Below, one piece after another: positions 7,729 to 15,886 of a DNA stretch of 64,000 nt. The notes under the pieces are model-generated. The model saw only the letters and a program-made list of their open reading frames with translations, had not been told where the DNA came from and searched no databases. Within the stretch, counting starts at the first letter, position 1. Each line of letters begins with the position of its first letter. Source of the DNA: Halorubrum lacusprofundi ATCC 49239 (GTDB taxonomy: Archaea; Halobacteriota; Halobacteria; Halobacteriales; Haloferacaceae); the NCBI RefSeq assembly GCF_000022205.1, contig NC_012028.1, positions 372,001 through 436,000 of the forward strand. Direction: 5' to 3'. The translations under genes were made by a program, and so were the position numbers.

Positions 7729-8673
7729 CTACGCGGGGGCTGACTTCGAATCGTCGACCTCCTCTAGTTCGTTCCATCGTGTGCGTATCGTTACCGGCGT
7801 TGTCTCCGCCACCTCTGCGAGATCTGTTTGCGTGAAAAATTGTCCCTGCTCCCGAGCAGCCTTATAGAGGCAGGCCGCTGCGACACCTGTCGGTTGGCAT
7901 CCGTTCGAGATAATCGTCGCTTCAGCGCCCTTTGCGAGTTCAAACGCCCGCTGTCGGACCGTGTCAGCGACGTCCAATTCTGACGCGAAGCGCGGAATGA
8001 ACGACTGCGGCCTTCTCGGTGGGGTAGGGAGTCCTAATTCTGTATTCAGCGTTTTGTACGCGTTTCTCACTCGAGACAGTTCGACGCGTGCTGAATCAGC
8101 GACCTCGTCGAGTATCACTGGTCGATCGTTACAGCGGCAGGCCCCGTACACGCTAGCCGTGGCGATGGCCTCGATGGATCTGCCCCGAAGCAGGTCCTCG
8201 TTCTGGGCACTCCGGAAGAGCTGACACGCCTGGTCGCGGATCGAATCGGAGAGCTCGAGGGTACTCGCCAGACGGCGAACCTCGCCCAGCCCGTATGCGA
8301 GGTTGCGTTCAGCTTTCGACTGAAACCGCCCGCGCGTCTGTTCACGCCGCATCCGGGCGAGCCGGCGTCGCTTCTTTCCGGAGAGTTCATTCCCGTTCGT
8401 ATCGGTCCCGCGCCCGATCTCCGTCGACAACCCCCGATCGTGCCGCGCTGCCGTCAACGGAGCGCCAGTCCGTTCACGCTCGTCTTCGTCGAACCCTCGC
8501 CACTCTGGTCCGTGGTCGATCCGCTGCTCGTCGACGACGAGCCCACACTCCTCGCAGACGGTTTCGACTGTATTAGTGGTGACTCGGCCGTCGCACTCGG
8601 GACACTGATTCGACCTCGTGTCGGTCTGGACGTCTTCGTCGAACGTCGTCTCGTAGATGTCTCTAGTTGCCAT
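7729..8673 (-). CDS. tfb: Transcription initiation factor TFB (TFIIB homologue)
   Basis: 314 residues from the ATG at 8673. The N-terminal zinc ribbon CPECDGR..CEECGLV (Cys 24, 27, 41, 44) is followed by the B-finger/linker (ERTGAPLTAARHDRGLSTEIGR) and two cyclin-like repeats (about residues 120-210 and 220-310). TFB recruits RNA polymerase to TBP-bound promoters. Haloarchaea carry several TFB genes and plasmid copies are common, so this may redirect transcription to accessory genes. A start at 8766 would cross the palindromic promoter and is rejected. Confidence 0.9.
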   Translation of the reverse strand: MATRDIYETTFDEDVQTDTRSNQCPECDGRVTTNTVETVCEECGLVVDEQRIDHGPEWRGFDEDERERTGAPLTAARHDRGLSTEIGRGTDTNGNELSGKKRRRLARMRREQTRGRFQSKAERNLAYGLGEVRRLASTLELSDSIRDQACQLFRSAQNEDLLRGRSIEAIATASVYGACRCNDRPVILDEVADSARVELSRVRNAYKTLNTELGLPTPPRRPQSFIPRFASELDVADTVRQRAFELAKGAEATIISNGCQPTGVAAACLYKAAREQGQFFTQTDLAEVAETTPVTIRTRWNELEEVDDSKSAPA

Positions 8674-8712
8674 CGTTCTCACCGTGTTTCGGGAACTCGC
8701 CAGTACAGTGAG

Positions 8713-8744
8713 CCCCTCACCCATTGAGGGGACAATAAACTCAA
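8713..8744 (-). promoter_or_regulatory. TATA-like box plus palindrome ahead of the TFB gene
   Basis: Minus strand: GTTTATTGT is followed by CCCCTCA-ATGGG-TGAGGGG, a perfect 7-bp inverted repeat with a 5-base loop, about 40-58 bases before the ATG. It shares layout, and the ATGGGTG text, with the element ahead of the 3258 gene. Confidence 0.55.
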
Positions 8745-8916
8745 CGCAGGGTTGAGGTGCTGACACCGGCAGTAAGAGAGATCCTCAAATCAGATCGCTG
8801 TCTACAGTAAGAATTTGCTACTCAGGACATATGCCACTTTATTGTTTCAAGCCATTCGAGTCACCGAAGCAAATCCCAACATAATCGACTCGTGAAGTGT
8901 GTTCAGACAAGTGATA

Positions 8917-9474
8917 CTAATCAGACGAGATCTCAAAGGCACTTTCAAGTGCTGCATCATTGGGTAGCCCGAAGTAGACAAATCGGTACTTGCCGGATTT
9001 TAATTCTTTGCAGACATAATATGGGCCGATTGAAAAACCGATTGGAGACACAGTGAACTCCCAAGTGAATCCATCACTTGGGTCGTGATCGACTGCTTGG
9101 GCATCTAGAAGCACATTACCTTTGGTCGAAAAAATGTGATCCCACTCACCATTATCTTTCTTTTGAATTGCGTAATGATCACGAGATCCAGTCCTCTGCG
9201 ACTCGGAGGATATATTTTTCAAATGGATCGAGATATCCTGACCAAGATTGACTGATGCAGGCTCTATTTCCAATGAGAACTTTTCGGTCGTTCCTTTCTT
9301 GATTGTATATTTTTGATCCAGATCGGTAGTAAGCAGCGCCAAGTCACTATCACATTCTGGGGGTGTCTGTTGGGTCATGGTCTTCGTTTTCTGATTTGCT
9401 AACTGTTCCGCTTGGCTGAGACAGCCACCGAGTGTCGTGGCTCCGAGTGCAGTGAGAACTGTTCTGCGGCGCAT
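8917..9474 (-). CDS. Tat-exported lipoprotein of unknown function
   Basis: 185 residues from MRRRTVLTALGATTLGGCLS. The twin-arginine motif and the lipobox LGGC mark a Tat-exported haloarchaeal lipoprotein, with Cys18 as the likely lipid anchor. The mature part is strand-rich with an Ig-like feel (EKFSLEIEPASVNLGQDISI, FTWEFTVSPIGFSIGPYYVC). It is divergent from the ArsR-type regulator gene at 9595. The base composition is lower in GC than neighbouring genes, which suggests a different origin. Confidence 0.7.
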   Translation of the reverse strand: MRRRTVLTALGATTLGGCLSQAEQLANQKTKTMTQQTPPECDSDLALLTTDLDQKYTIKKGTTEKFSLEIEPASVNLGQDISIHLKNISSESQRTGSRDHYAIQKKDNGEWDHIFSTKGNVLLDAQAVDHDPSDGFTWEFTVSPIGFSIGPYYVCKELKSGKYRFVYFGLPNDAALESAFEISSD

Positions 9475-10086
9475 AGGTACCGATACGAGCGTCACATACT
9501 TATGACTCGTCCAGGTTCAAACAACCGCTTTAGCTTGGCCAACACTGATTTTAGTTCGTATCGTGGATCTCAAATAAGGAGTGTTGAGCACAATATGCCA
9601 GGTGTATTTCCTTATCGGCCTTCGACACGGGTAGACGACCAAAATCCGAAACTAGTCGAAATTAATGACGATTCTGCCGAAAAAATATTCAAATCGTTAT
9701 CTTCTGAATCGGCTCGTTCAATGTTTGATTTGCTCTATGAGGAACCGCAGACCGCGAGCGATATCGCAAAATCACTCGATATGTCGGTCCAAAACGCAAA
9801 GTATCACCTTGATAAGCTTGAGGAGGCTGGACTCATAGAAATTATTGATATCTGGTATTCAGATAGAGGGCGTGAAATGAATGTGTACGCACCGACTAGT
9901 AGTTCGATTATATTATTTGCCGGCAATTCGAACGAGAAGCGGTCTCTGCGCAAGATTCTCAAACAATCACTTGGAATCACTGGCATCCTTGGTATTGCGA
10001 GTTTCCTCTTTGGTTGGGTACTTAGTAACCTTAGGCCAGAAACAATCGTTGATACGGATACGGATCCCTCAAATCCTGTCTTGGTT

Positions 10087-10410
10087 GAGGGTGTCATACA
10101 ACAGTTCACACACGTAGTTCTCCGCGGTTCGGAATCGGTCAGTACAGGTGACCTACTGACCGCGAGCGAACGTAGTGAGCGAGCGGGCCAAGGAGGCCCC
10201 GAAGGGGCCGACGCCGGCTTTTGTCGCCAGAAATCAGAGATTTCTGGCTGCTAACCAGAAGCCTCCAGCTTCTGGTGATGGTCGAGCTTTTGCCAGGGAG
10301 GCGCCGAAGGCGCCGACCGCAGCAAAAGGTCGGTGTGCAGACCTATTCACCGGTAAATTCGATGCGTCCCGGTTGAAATTATGTCCTGTGAATAGTTCTA
10401 TGACACCCTC
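10087..10410. mobile_element. 324-bp MITE related to the IS at 10908, with hairpin-rich interior
   Basis: The ends are inverted: left GAGGGTGTCATACAACAGTT, right (reverse complement) GAGGGTGTCATAGAACTATT. The outermost 12 bases match the ends of the full IS in this window. There is no transposase inside. The interior holds several hairpins, two of which (10195-10209 and 10300-10314) differ by compensatory changes: GGCCCC-GAA-GGGGCC versus GGCGCC-GAA-GGCGCC. Two more are GAAATC-AGA-GATTTC and CCAGAAG..CTTCTGG. No matching target duplication is seen around this element alone. Confidence 0.7.
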
Positions 10411-10501
10411 CACGAGTAAAGAGAGTTGCCGATTACTGTCACCCGTCGCGGATCTCTCGGTATCAGTCCGCACCCTTATCTGAGACTCCCACATCTCACC
10501 C

Positions 10502-10907
10502 ATGATGATCGATAGAGAGTCGTCCCCCGCGGTCGCCGATGAGTACATCGAGCGGCTGTTCCGGGACAGTCGAACGAACGCCCTGCTGGGTTGGGCTGTT
10601 GTCGGAGTCCTCCTCGTTGCCTTCGCGGAGAGTGCGCTCGACGCCGACCTGCAGTGGATGGTGTTCATCGGTGTGGTTTCCGTAATCGTGCTCGTTCCGG
10701 CCATCGCGTATCGGTCGTGGGAAGTGATGCTTCCGTGGGAACTGATTGGACTCGCGACCTTTCCGATTTTGGTTAGAGGGGTAATCGGCGGTACGGTGGG
10801 GACGTTCGCGACCTATCTCGCCCTCGCGGGACTCGCGCTGGTCGTGGTCGTCGAACTCCACATGTTCACCGAACTTAATGTGACCCACTGGTTTGCCGTC
10901 GTGCTGG
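10502..10907 (+). pseudogene. Multi-pass membrane protein, 3' end cut off by the IS
   Basis: MMIDRESSPAVADEYIERLF opens a protein with about four hydrophobic helices (TNALLGWAVVGVLLVAFAES, WMVFIGVVSVIVLVPAIAYR, LIGLATFPILV, LALAGLALVVVVELHMF). The natural text runs to HWFAVVL at the IS boundary (10908) and then continues into IS DNA. It has its own promoter-like CTTATC just upstream (about 10473). What follows the IS on the right is not its missing end but the tail of the ArsR-type gene, so the 3' part has been lost by deletion or was never carried. Confidence 0.65.
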
Positions 10908-11976
10908 GAGGGTGTCATAGAAAGCGTCACACACGAAGACGCAGGATGTTGGAACTGTGTCTACGAGCGCCAGCATCCTGCAAGAGGAGACTTCTATCGA
11001 CGAGTTCTTCAATGTAATGGCGACCGAGACGCTCGCGTTGTTCGAGCATCTTGAGTTCGACTTTCTCGAAGAATTCGATGTGTTCGCCCCCGCTCGCCGG
11101 GGGCGAACACGAGATCATCACCCACCAGCACTCTTCCGAGCGTTCCTGCACTGCTACTACAAGAACGTCTACGGCATCCGTCCAGTCACGCGAGAACTCC
11201 AGAACACGGTCGTCTGGCTCAGCTGTGGCTTCGATCGACCGCCGTCGAGAGACGCGGTCGATCGCTTCCTCACCGACCTCGAACACGTCGTCGACGAGGT
11301 CTTCGACCGCCTCGTCGAGCAGGCCGCCTGCCGCGGCCTGCTCGACTTGACCTACTCCATCGATTCCACCGACGTGAGGACGATGCCCGCCGACCAAGAC
11401 GCGTCGAAAGGCTACGATCCAACCGCCGAAGAGTACTACCACGGCTACGGCTGTACGATCGTCTCGACCGGGCAAAAGATCCCGATTGCCGCGGAGTTCA
11501 CCGAGAGCAAGCAAGCGCCAGAGGAGACGGCGATGCGCGTCACGTGTGACGCGCTCGCCGTCGAGAAACCGATCTGGATGCTTGGAGACAGCGCCTACGA
11601 CACGCTCGGCTGGCACGACCACCTGCTGGCCGCAGGGGTCGTGCCAGTCGCTCCGTACAACGCACGAAACACCGACGATCCGAAAGACATCGAGTACAGG
11701 GTCGAAGCCCGCATCGACGAACACAGCGAGGACGTTCAGCTGAAGCAATCGACGCTAGACGAGACGTACAACCGCCGGAGTGGAGTCGAACGAACCAACG
11801 ACGCCGTCAAGGACTGCGGCCTCGGGCACGTTCGCGCCCGAGGCCGCGTCCACGCACGAGCACAAGTGTTCCTCGCGCTGTGCCTTCGTCTCGTTATTGC
11901 GATCACCAACGACGAACGCGGAGACAATCCAGGAAGCACCGTCATCACGCTATGAGAACTATTCTATGACACCCTC
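10908..11976 (+). mobile_element. Insertion sequence, 1069 bp, copy 1
   Basis: It is bounded by inverted ends GAGGGTGTCATAGAA and, on the right, the reverse complement of GAGGGTGTCATAGAATAG. It encodes one DDE transposase. The second copy at 58379-59447 has the same length and the same protein, so both moved recently. The flanks (tcgtgctgg left, ttggttatg right) are not duplicated, which suggests a rearrangement or composite movement with the MITE at 10087. Confidence 0.9.
10957..11955 (+). CDS. DDE transposase of the IS4/IS5 superfamily (copy 1)
   Basis: 332 residues. The catalytic triad can be placed at the D in SIDSTDVRT (about 133), the D in MLGDSAYDTLG (about 206) and the E in RSGVERTNDAVKD (about 277), the last in a Y-x-x-R-x-x-x-E style context (YNRRSGVE). 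The enzyme moves the surrounding 1069-bp element. The protein is identical to that at 58428-59426. The family assignment is by motif only; it is not the ISH6-type whose remnant lies at 45.4 kb. Confidence 0.85.
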   Translation: MSTSASILQEETSIDEFFNVMATETLALFEHLEFDFLEEFDVFAPARRGRTRDHHPPALFRAFLHCYYKNVYGIRPVTRELQNTVVWLSCGFDRPPSRDAVDRFLTDLEHVVDEVFDRLVEQAACRGLLDLTYSIDSTDVRTMPADQDASKGYDPTAEEYYHGYGCTIVSTGQKIPIAAEFTESKQAPEETAMRVTCDALAVEKPIWMLGDSAYDTLGWHDHLLAAGVVPVAPYNARNTDDPKDIEYRVEARIDEHSEDVQLKQSTLDETYNRRSGVERTNDAVKDCGLGHVRARGRVHARAQVFLALCLRLVIAITNDERGDNPGSTVITL

Positions 11977-12096
11977 TTGGTTATGAAAAATCTTGTTCAG
12001 TTTCTCGCACTCCCCGAGATCGCATTCCTGCTTGGCGGGATCTTTGTCATATTACTCACTCTTGGAGGGTGGTACTTAACCACCCTTCCGGATTAA

Positions 12097-13224
12097 CTAC
12101 CGAGTCCTCCACTGAATCCCAAGGTTGTTTGCCATTGAATGGGCTGTTGAGCCGACAGCCTCTGAGGCTCCCGTTGCTTGGGTGGCGAGAGAAACCATGA
12201 AGAGGTAGTAATTTCCTTCAAAGTAGTCACGGTCGTACACTGGCCCACCAGAATCTCCGGATTGTTGCTCGTTGGATACATGCAGAAGACTGCGTCTCGT
12301 GACGCTCGTGCTGCAGTAATTGTCCAAGTATTCTTCGATTACGCCCGTGGTTGGACCGGTAGTGATGCCGCGCTTACGGACTTCGAGATTATTCGCCATC
12401 ATATCGTCAATACCGTTACTATCCACATATCCCTCGATATAGCCGTTTTCGTCGACAATCGTGTCAGTAAAACCATCGCGCTGCGGTTGTCCTTCCTGAT
12501 CATCAGCCTCAATATTTGTGAGAGCGGCGTCGTAGTCCTGGAAGTGGTGTTTTACGTGTCCGTAGTAGTCGTCACTTTGATAGGCGTTTTCACCTGTTGG
12601 ATCTTGGGTAGAGCAGCTATCCTGTACATTCGGATCATCGACCCACAGGTGACGCGCGCCCATTAGATAGAGATTGCCACCGTAGTCCACTCTCGCAGTC
12701 GAGGTGGCAGTACCCGTCGAACTATTCTGTTCAACGCCTCCTGGAACCGGATCGTAGTTTCCGTTGTAGTAGGTGTCTTGGTATTCTTCCCGGCGTGTAA
12801 TGGCAACTGGCACTCCATCGACCTCCTCTGGAATGTCCGCATTAGTTCCCTCAGAACGGTCGACATGAACTCTGACTTCGAAAAATCGATAATTGTCGAC
12901 AGCTGCGTTGCTCGGACCGTAACCTACTCCCAGGACTCCGGATGACTCTTCTAGGCGGTTGAAGAGTAACTGCTGTCCTCGACGTGCTCGCTCTTTCTGT
13001 TCAAACCATTCTTTTGGAACCTGTTTAGTCCGAACAGGTTCTCCCTTCGACCGATGAGTGACGATTCGAACACGATCCCTGCTAGGAGTGGCTCGAGCTT
13101 TCCCGATGGCCGTGTTGAGCCCTGCTCCAGAGATGCCGATGGCTCCGAGTGATTTCATGAACTTTCGCCGGTCTATTCCCCTGTTTGCTCGGACTGATCC
13201 GAGCCGAGATTGGTCTTCTGTCAT
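12097..13224 (-). CDS. Tat-exported trypsin-like serine protease
   Basis: 375 residues. A twin-arginine signal (RRKFMKSLGAIGISGAGL, residues 19-36) predicts export through Tat. The chymotrypsin-type triad is in order: His in ARHLW (about 192), Asp in DYDAAL (about 230), Ser in QQSGDSGGPVY (about 325). The HTIG-like region and mature domain have paired cysteines (DSCSTQ, NYCSTS). Likely an extracellular protease. Its stop abuts, tail to tail, the stop of the disrupted regulator at 12096. Confidence 0.8.
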   Translation of the reverse strand: MTEDQSRLGSVRANRGIDRRKFMKSLGAIGISGAGLNTAIGKARATPSRDRVRIVTHRSKGEPVRTKQVPKEWFEQKERARRGQQLLFNRLEESSGVLGVGYGPSNAAVDNYRFFEVRVHVDRSEGTNADIPEEVDGVPVAITRREEYQDTYYNGNYDPVPGGVEQNSSTGTATSTARVDYGGNLYLMGARHLWVDDPNVQDSCSTQDPTGENAYQSDDYYGHVKHHFQDYDAALTNIEADDQEGQPQRDGFTDTIVDENGYIEGYVDSNGIDDMMANNLEVRKRGITTGPTTGVIEEYLDNYCSTSVTRRSLLHVSNEQQSGDSGGPVYDRDYFEGNYYLFMVSLATQATGASEAVGSTAHSMANNLGIQWRTR

Positions 13225-13435
13225 GGGTTAACACCCACCAAATAGAAAGTATGGAGACATTATTTCGCTAACTATTTATCCAAACCAAAACGATGAGTGG
13301 AGGCGAATTTGTTCATAAGCGCTACAATATTGCTAATACGCATCCGGTAATTATATCCAACCACTCTATTGGATAATACAAAATTCGATTCGAAGAGGGG
13401 AGAGATTTATCCAGTTTCAATATAAACTTCCGGTT

Positions 13436-14227
13436 ATGTCCGGTCCCCGAGTAGCGGAGCTGTTAAATCACCTTGCACACAGAGGAGATGTCCTGAAGAG
13501 TCTAGAAGAAGGACACTCTGACAGCCGTGAAATTGCAAATAAAGCCGATAAATCTCGGTCTTCGGTTGATCGAGATATTCGTCTTCTCAAAGATGATGGT
13601 TACGTAAAAGAGTATGTCGGTGATTATCAGCTAACGCAGTTTGGTAGATTTGCCCTCCAGGTATACCAATTGGCTGAACGCCTGGCCTATGCTGAACCTA
13701 TTGGTCAGTATCTCCCGCCTGAGGCTCCGTTTGCTCTTCTGAAGGATGCTGAAGTCCGGGAAGCAAGCGGGACGCTTCCACAACGACCTATCGACCATGT
13801 AGCTGAACTCATTAGAGAAGCACAGGTAGTCAAAATCGTTGCGCCTGTTGTCTATCCCTCTATCACTACCGAACTTGTCTCACGGCTCCAAGATGGAGGA
13901 ATAACTGTAGAGATTCTTATGACCGAGGACGTGCAAAATGAACTTTGGACCACATTCCCTGATGAGATGAAAGCGTGCATGAAGAGTGATTCCTGTACGC
14001 TTCAACGAACTAATAATGAATTGCCGTTTGGGATGGTAATCCTCGAGGACAAAACCCTGTGTCTGGGCGTATATGATGATTCTATGCGATTGCTTGGGAC
14101 AATTACGACCCGTTCAGAGGATGCTGTAGAATGGGGAATCAGCACCTATCGCAAGCACCGAAAAGAGAGTGAGGAGATATTCTATCGCGGAGGAAGCCAC
14201 AATTCGAGTAAAATATCTACTAGATAA
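13436..14227 (+). CDS. HTH regulator of the FilR1/DUF1724 type
   Basis: 263 residues. The N-terminal winged helix (RGDVLKSLEEGHSDSREIAN, KSRSSVDRDIRLLKDDGYVK) is followed by a C-terminal domain with VVKIVAPVVYPSITTELVSR, GGITVEILMTEDV and DKTLCLGVYDDSMRLLGTI, the layout of archaeal methanogenesis-regulator FilR1 middle domains, which are common in haloarchaeal regulators. A paralogue with a frameshift lies at 26489, beside the halocin cluster. The target genes are unknown. It is transcribed away from the protease gene at 13224, with 211 bp between them. Confidence 0.8.
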   Translation: MSGPRVAELLNHLAHRGDVLKSLEEGHSDSREIANKADKSRSSVDRDIRLLKDDGYVKEYVGDYQLTQFGRFALQVYQLAERLAYAEPIGQYLPPEAPFALLKDAEVREASGTLPQRPIDHVAELIREAQVVKIVAPVVYPSITTELVSRLQDGGITVEILMTEDVQNELWTTFPDEMKACMKSDSCTLQRTNNELPFGMVILEDKTLCLGVYDDSMRLLGTITTRSEDAVEWGISTYRKHRKESEEIFYRGGSHNSSKISTR

Positions 14228-14233
14228 TATTGC

Positions 14234-14443
14234 TCAATCACAATCATGTTGCTGAATCCGCTCTGGGAGTCCGACTTTCCCACAGACGGGACACTCCCGC
14301 AGTGGTGTCGGCGGCAGGTCGTTCCAGGCATCCAGAGCAGCCGTTAACTGTGCTTCGACGATTGGTGAGTCGGTCGTGCGGCGGGCTTCGCGGAGGTGAA
14401 TGCGAAGCCGTTCACGGGCCGTGAGGGTACGTTCTCCGGACAT
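14234..14443 (-). CDS. Small zinc-finger protein
   Basis: 69 residues from MSGERTLTARERLRIHLREA. An amphipathic N-terminal half is followed by a C-terminal finger, CPVCGKVGLPERIQQHDCD, with two Cys, a His and a Cys as ligands. Such mini zinc-finger proteins are very common in haloarchaea, and some have been shown to be regulatory. An alternative start at 14458 adds five residues. The promoter has a GC palindrome at 14476. Confidence 0.7.
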   Translation of the reverse strand: MSGERTLTARERLRIHLREARRTTDSPIVEAQLTAALDAWNDLPPTPLRECPVCGKVGLPERIQQHDCD

Positions 14444-14475
14444 GGGTCTCGGGGGCACGTCTTGGTGTGCCCTCC

Positions 14476-14498
14476 GCCCCTCTGGGGGCAGACAAACA
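14476..14498 (-). promoter_or_regulatory. TATA-like box plus GCCCCC/GGGGC palindrome ahead of the 14443 gene
   Basis: Minus strand: GTTTGTCTGCCCCCAGAGGG continuing into GCGGAGGGCACACC. This is the same A/T box, palindrome and GC tract order as at 5003 and 15702, about 35-50 bases before the ATG. Confidence 0.5.
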
Positions 14499-14589
14499 CA
14501 CTGTCTCGCGACAGCGGGCTTGCCCCTCGGGACACCACCTCCAAAGCTGTGGTCCCGGTTGTGGCTGCCGGCCGACCGCAGGGAGGCCG

Positions 14590-14630
14590 GGAGCGGAGGG
14601 TGGGGCGGTGGGGCTTGGGCTGGTCTGGCA
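14590..14630. repeat. GC-rich 41-bp repeat, copy 1 (3' side of the HNH gene)
   Basis: GGAGCGGAGGGTGGGGCGGT, then GGGGCTTGGGCTGGTCTGGCA, is repeated with about 85 percent identity at 15816-15855 on the other side of the HNH endonuclease gene. Both copies are preceded, about 35 bases earlier, by GTGGCTGC. On the minus strand the shared text is a C-rich CCCCACCCTCCGCTCC tract. Confidence 0.6.
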
Positions 14631-14707
14631 GTAGAATATCAACTGGTCGCTACCTACCCTATCGGTATTCAGTCAGCTACACGTTCGACGGCCGTCTGAT
14701 ACGAAAT

Positions 14708-15670
14708 TCACCGTGTATCAAGGCGAAGCGGTGAGGCCCGCTCCCAGAGATGATGATGCTCGACACACACCGTAATGAGGTTGTCCAGACGGTTGGCCCG
14801 CTCGAAGTTGACCTCATTCTCGACATCGCCGAACGCACTTAGTGGCCGAATGTGGTGCACGTGAAGCCCTCTCGTGAACTCCTCTCGGTGCGCCTCTTGC
14901 GTCCACTCACAATCCGGCGTCTGGCAGGTGTAGTTATCGCGTTCGAGTGCTTTCTGTCGTTGCTCCTCCCAGTTGTCCCCGTATTCCCGCCACTCGTGGG
15001 CTGGCTGTTCCTTCCAGTTGTAGTTATCTGGGCCAGATGGGCGACCAACCGGCTCGTACCCAGCCGCCCGAATTGCAGCTTGCCAGCCCTCCCAGCGGTT
15101 AAAATAGGGCCGACGCGAAAACTCACCGTGGTCATTCATCTCCTGCGCTGTGGGGGCCTTCCCTAACTCGTCGACAAGCCGGTGAATCTCTTCGAGTAAC
15201 GCTTCATCAGTAATGCGATGGCGCTTGTGAGGGTCGTATCCAGCTGCCTCCAACGCCTCGTTCCAACTTCCAAAGCGATCCTGCGCGATTGTGACCGTGA
15301 ATTTCCCCTTCGAGCGCATTTCGGACGCCGTTGGCGGGGTACCGGTCTCCGTTGCAAGCCGACTGATTTCGTCAAGGATTGCGTCCTCGGAAATCCGGTG
15401 TTGCTTTACCGGCTCATATCCCGCGGACTGGAGCGCCTCCGTCCAGCTGCCAAACCGGTTTTCGTACGTCCCAGCTGAATACGCTCCAACTGTATCCATT
15501 TCTGTGGTCGTCGGTGAACGACCGAACTCGTCTACTAGACGATCTATTTCAGCCAATAATTGTGCTTCGGAGATTCGACGACTATGGCTACTGCTGTGGC
15601 CACCTAGCACGTCCTTGGTGTCAAAGGACTCACCACAGACATCGCAGGTTAGATCACGATTACCCGTCAT
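14708..15670 (-). CDS. HNH endonuclease with three homing-endonuclease-associated repeats
   Basis: 320 residues. An N-terminal C2H2-like finger (CDVCGESFDTKDVLGGHSSS) is followed by three repeats of about 55 residues, each with the pattern LLEEIxRLVDExGxxPTxxEM...GxxFNRFGSWxEALxxAGYEP (about residues 32-85, 93-146, 150-203), a DNA-recognition repeat seen with homing endonucleases. The C-terminal HNH nuclease has CQTPDCEW, HVHHIRPLSAFGD, NLITVCVEHHHLWE. It is a probable selfish or defence nuclease. No intron or intein is visible around it; instead two copies of a GC-rich repeat flank it. Confidence 0.85.
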   Translation of the reverse strand: MTGNRDLTCDVCGESFDTKDVLGGHSSSHSRRISEAQLLAEIDRLVDEFGRSPTTTEMDTVGAYSAGTYENRFGSWTEALQSAGYEPVKQHRISEDAILDEISRLATETGTPPTASEMRSKGKFTVTIAQDRFGSWNEALEAAGYDPHKRHRITDEALLEEIHRLVDELGKAPTAQEMNDHGEFSRRPYFNRWEGWQAAIRAAGYEPVGRPSGPDNYNWKEQPAHEWREYGDNWEEQRQKALERDNYTCQTPDCEWTQEAHREEFTRGLHVHHIRPLSAFGDVENEVNFERANRLDNLITVCVEHHHLWERASPLRLDTR

Positions 15671-15701
15671 TTGTACTACCCGGAGCGCTCGTGCGCCCGC
15701 A

Positions 15702-15724
15702 CCCCTCTAGGGGCCCGATAAACC
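15702..15724 (-). promoter_or_regulatory. TATA box plus CCCCTAGAGGGG palindrome ahead of the HNH gene
   Basis: Minus strand: GGTTTATCGGGCCCCTAGAG continuing into GGGTGCGGGCGC. TTTATC is a good haloarchaeal TATA box. The perfect palindrome CCCCTAGAGGGG starts a few bases later and would cover the region just before the transcription start, as an operator would. Confidence 0.6.
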
Positions 15725-15815
15725 CGCTTGGATCGCGCCCCCATTCCCCCGCTTTGTCGGATGAATGTTGGACCGGTGAATGAGGTCGTGGCTGCGCGCG
15801 CAGCGAAGCGAGCAC

Positions 15816-15855
15816 GGAGCGGAGGGTGGGGCGGCGGGGTCTGGGTCGGTCCGGC
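15816..15855. repeat. GC-rich 41-bp repeat, copy 2 (5' side of the HNH gene)
   Basis: GGAGCGGAGGGTGGGGCGGC, then GGGGTCTGGGTCGGTCCGGCA, is the partner of 14590-14630 and in the same orientation. The two copies bracket the HNH gene and its palindromic promoter. An A-rich tract (AGCAAAAAAGAAGG) follows this copy. Confidence 0.6.
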
Positions 15856-15886
15856 ACGTAGCAAAAAAGAAGGCCGCGCACGCTGG

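Larger units (their letters stand above)
9595..12096 (+). pseudogene. ArsR-type winged-helix regulator with membrane tail, split by a composite IS/MITE insertion
   Basis: The 5' part (9595-10086, 164 codons) encodes a winged helix (EKIFKSLSSESARSMFDLLY, DIAKSLDMSVQNAKYHLDKL), a wing and a first membrane helix (SLGITGILGIASFLFGWVLS). After base 10086 the frame enters a transposon end. The 3' part resumes at 11977 in the same frame (LVMKNLVQFLALPEIAFLLG and a second membrane helix) and stops at 12096. TTGGTT is present on both sides (10081-10086 and 11977-11982). Removing 10087-11976 plus one TTGGTT gives a continuous 201-residue protein. The regulator is therefore disrupted. Confidence 0.8.
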
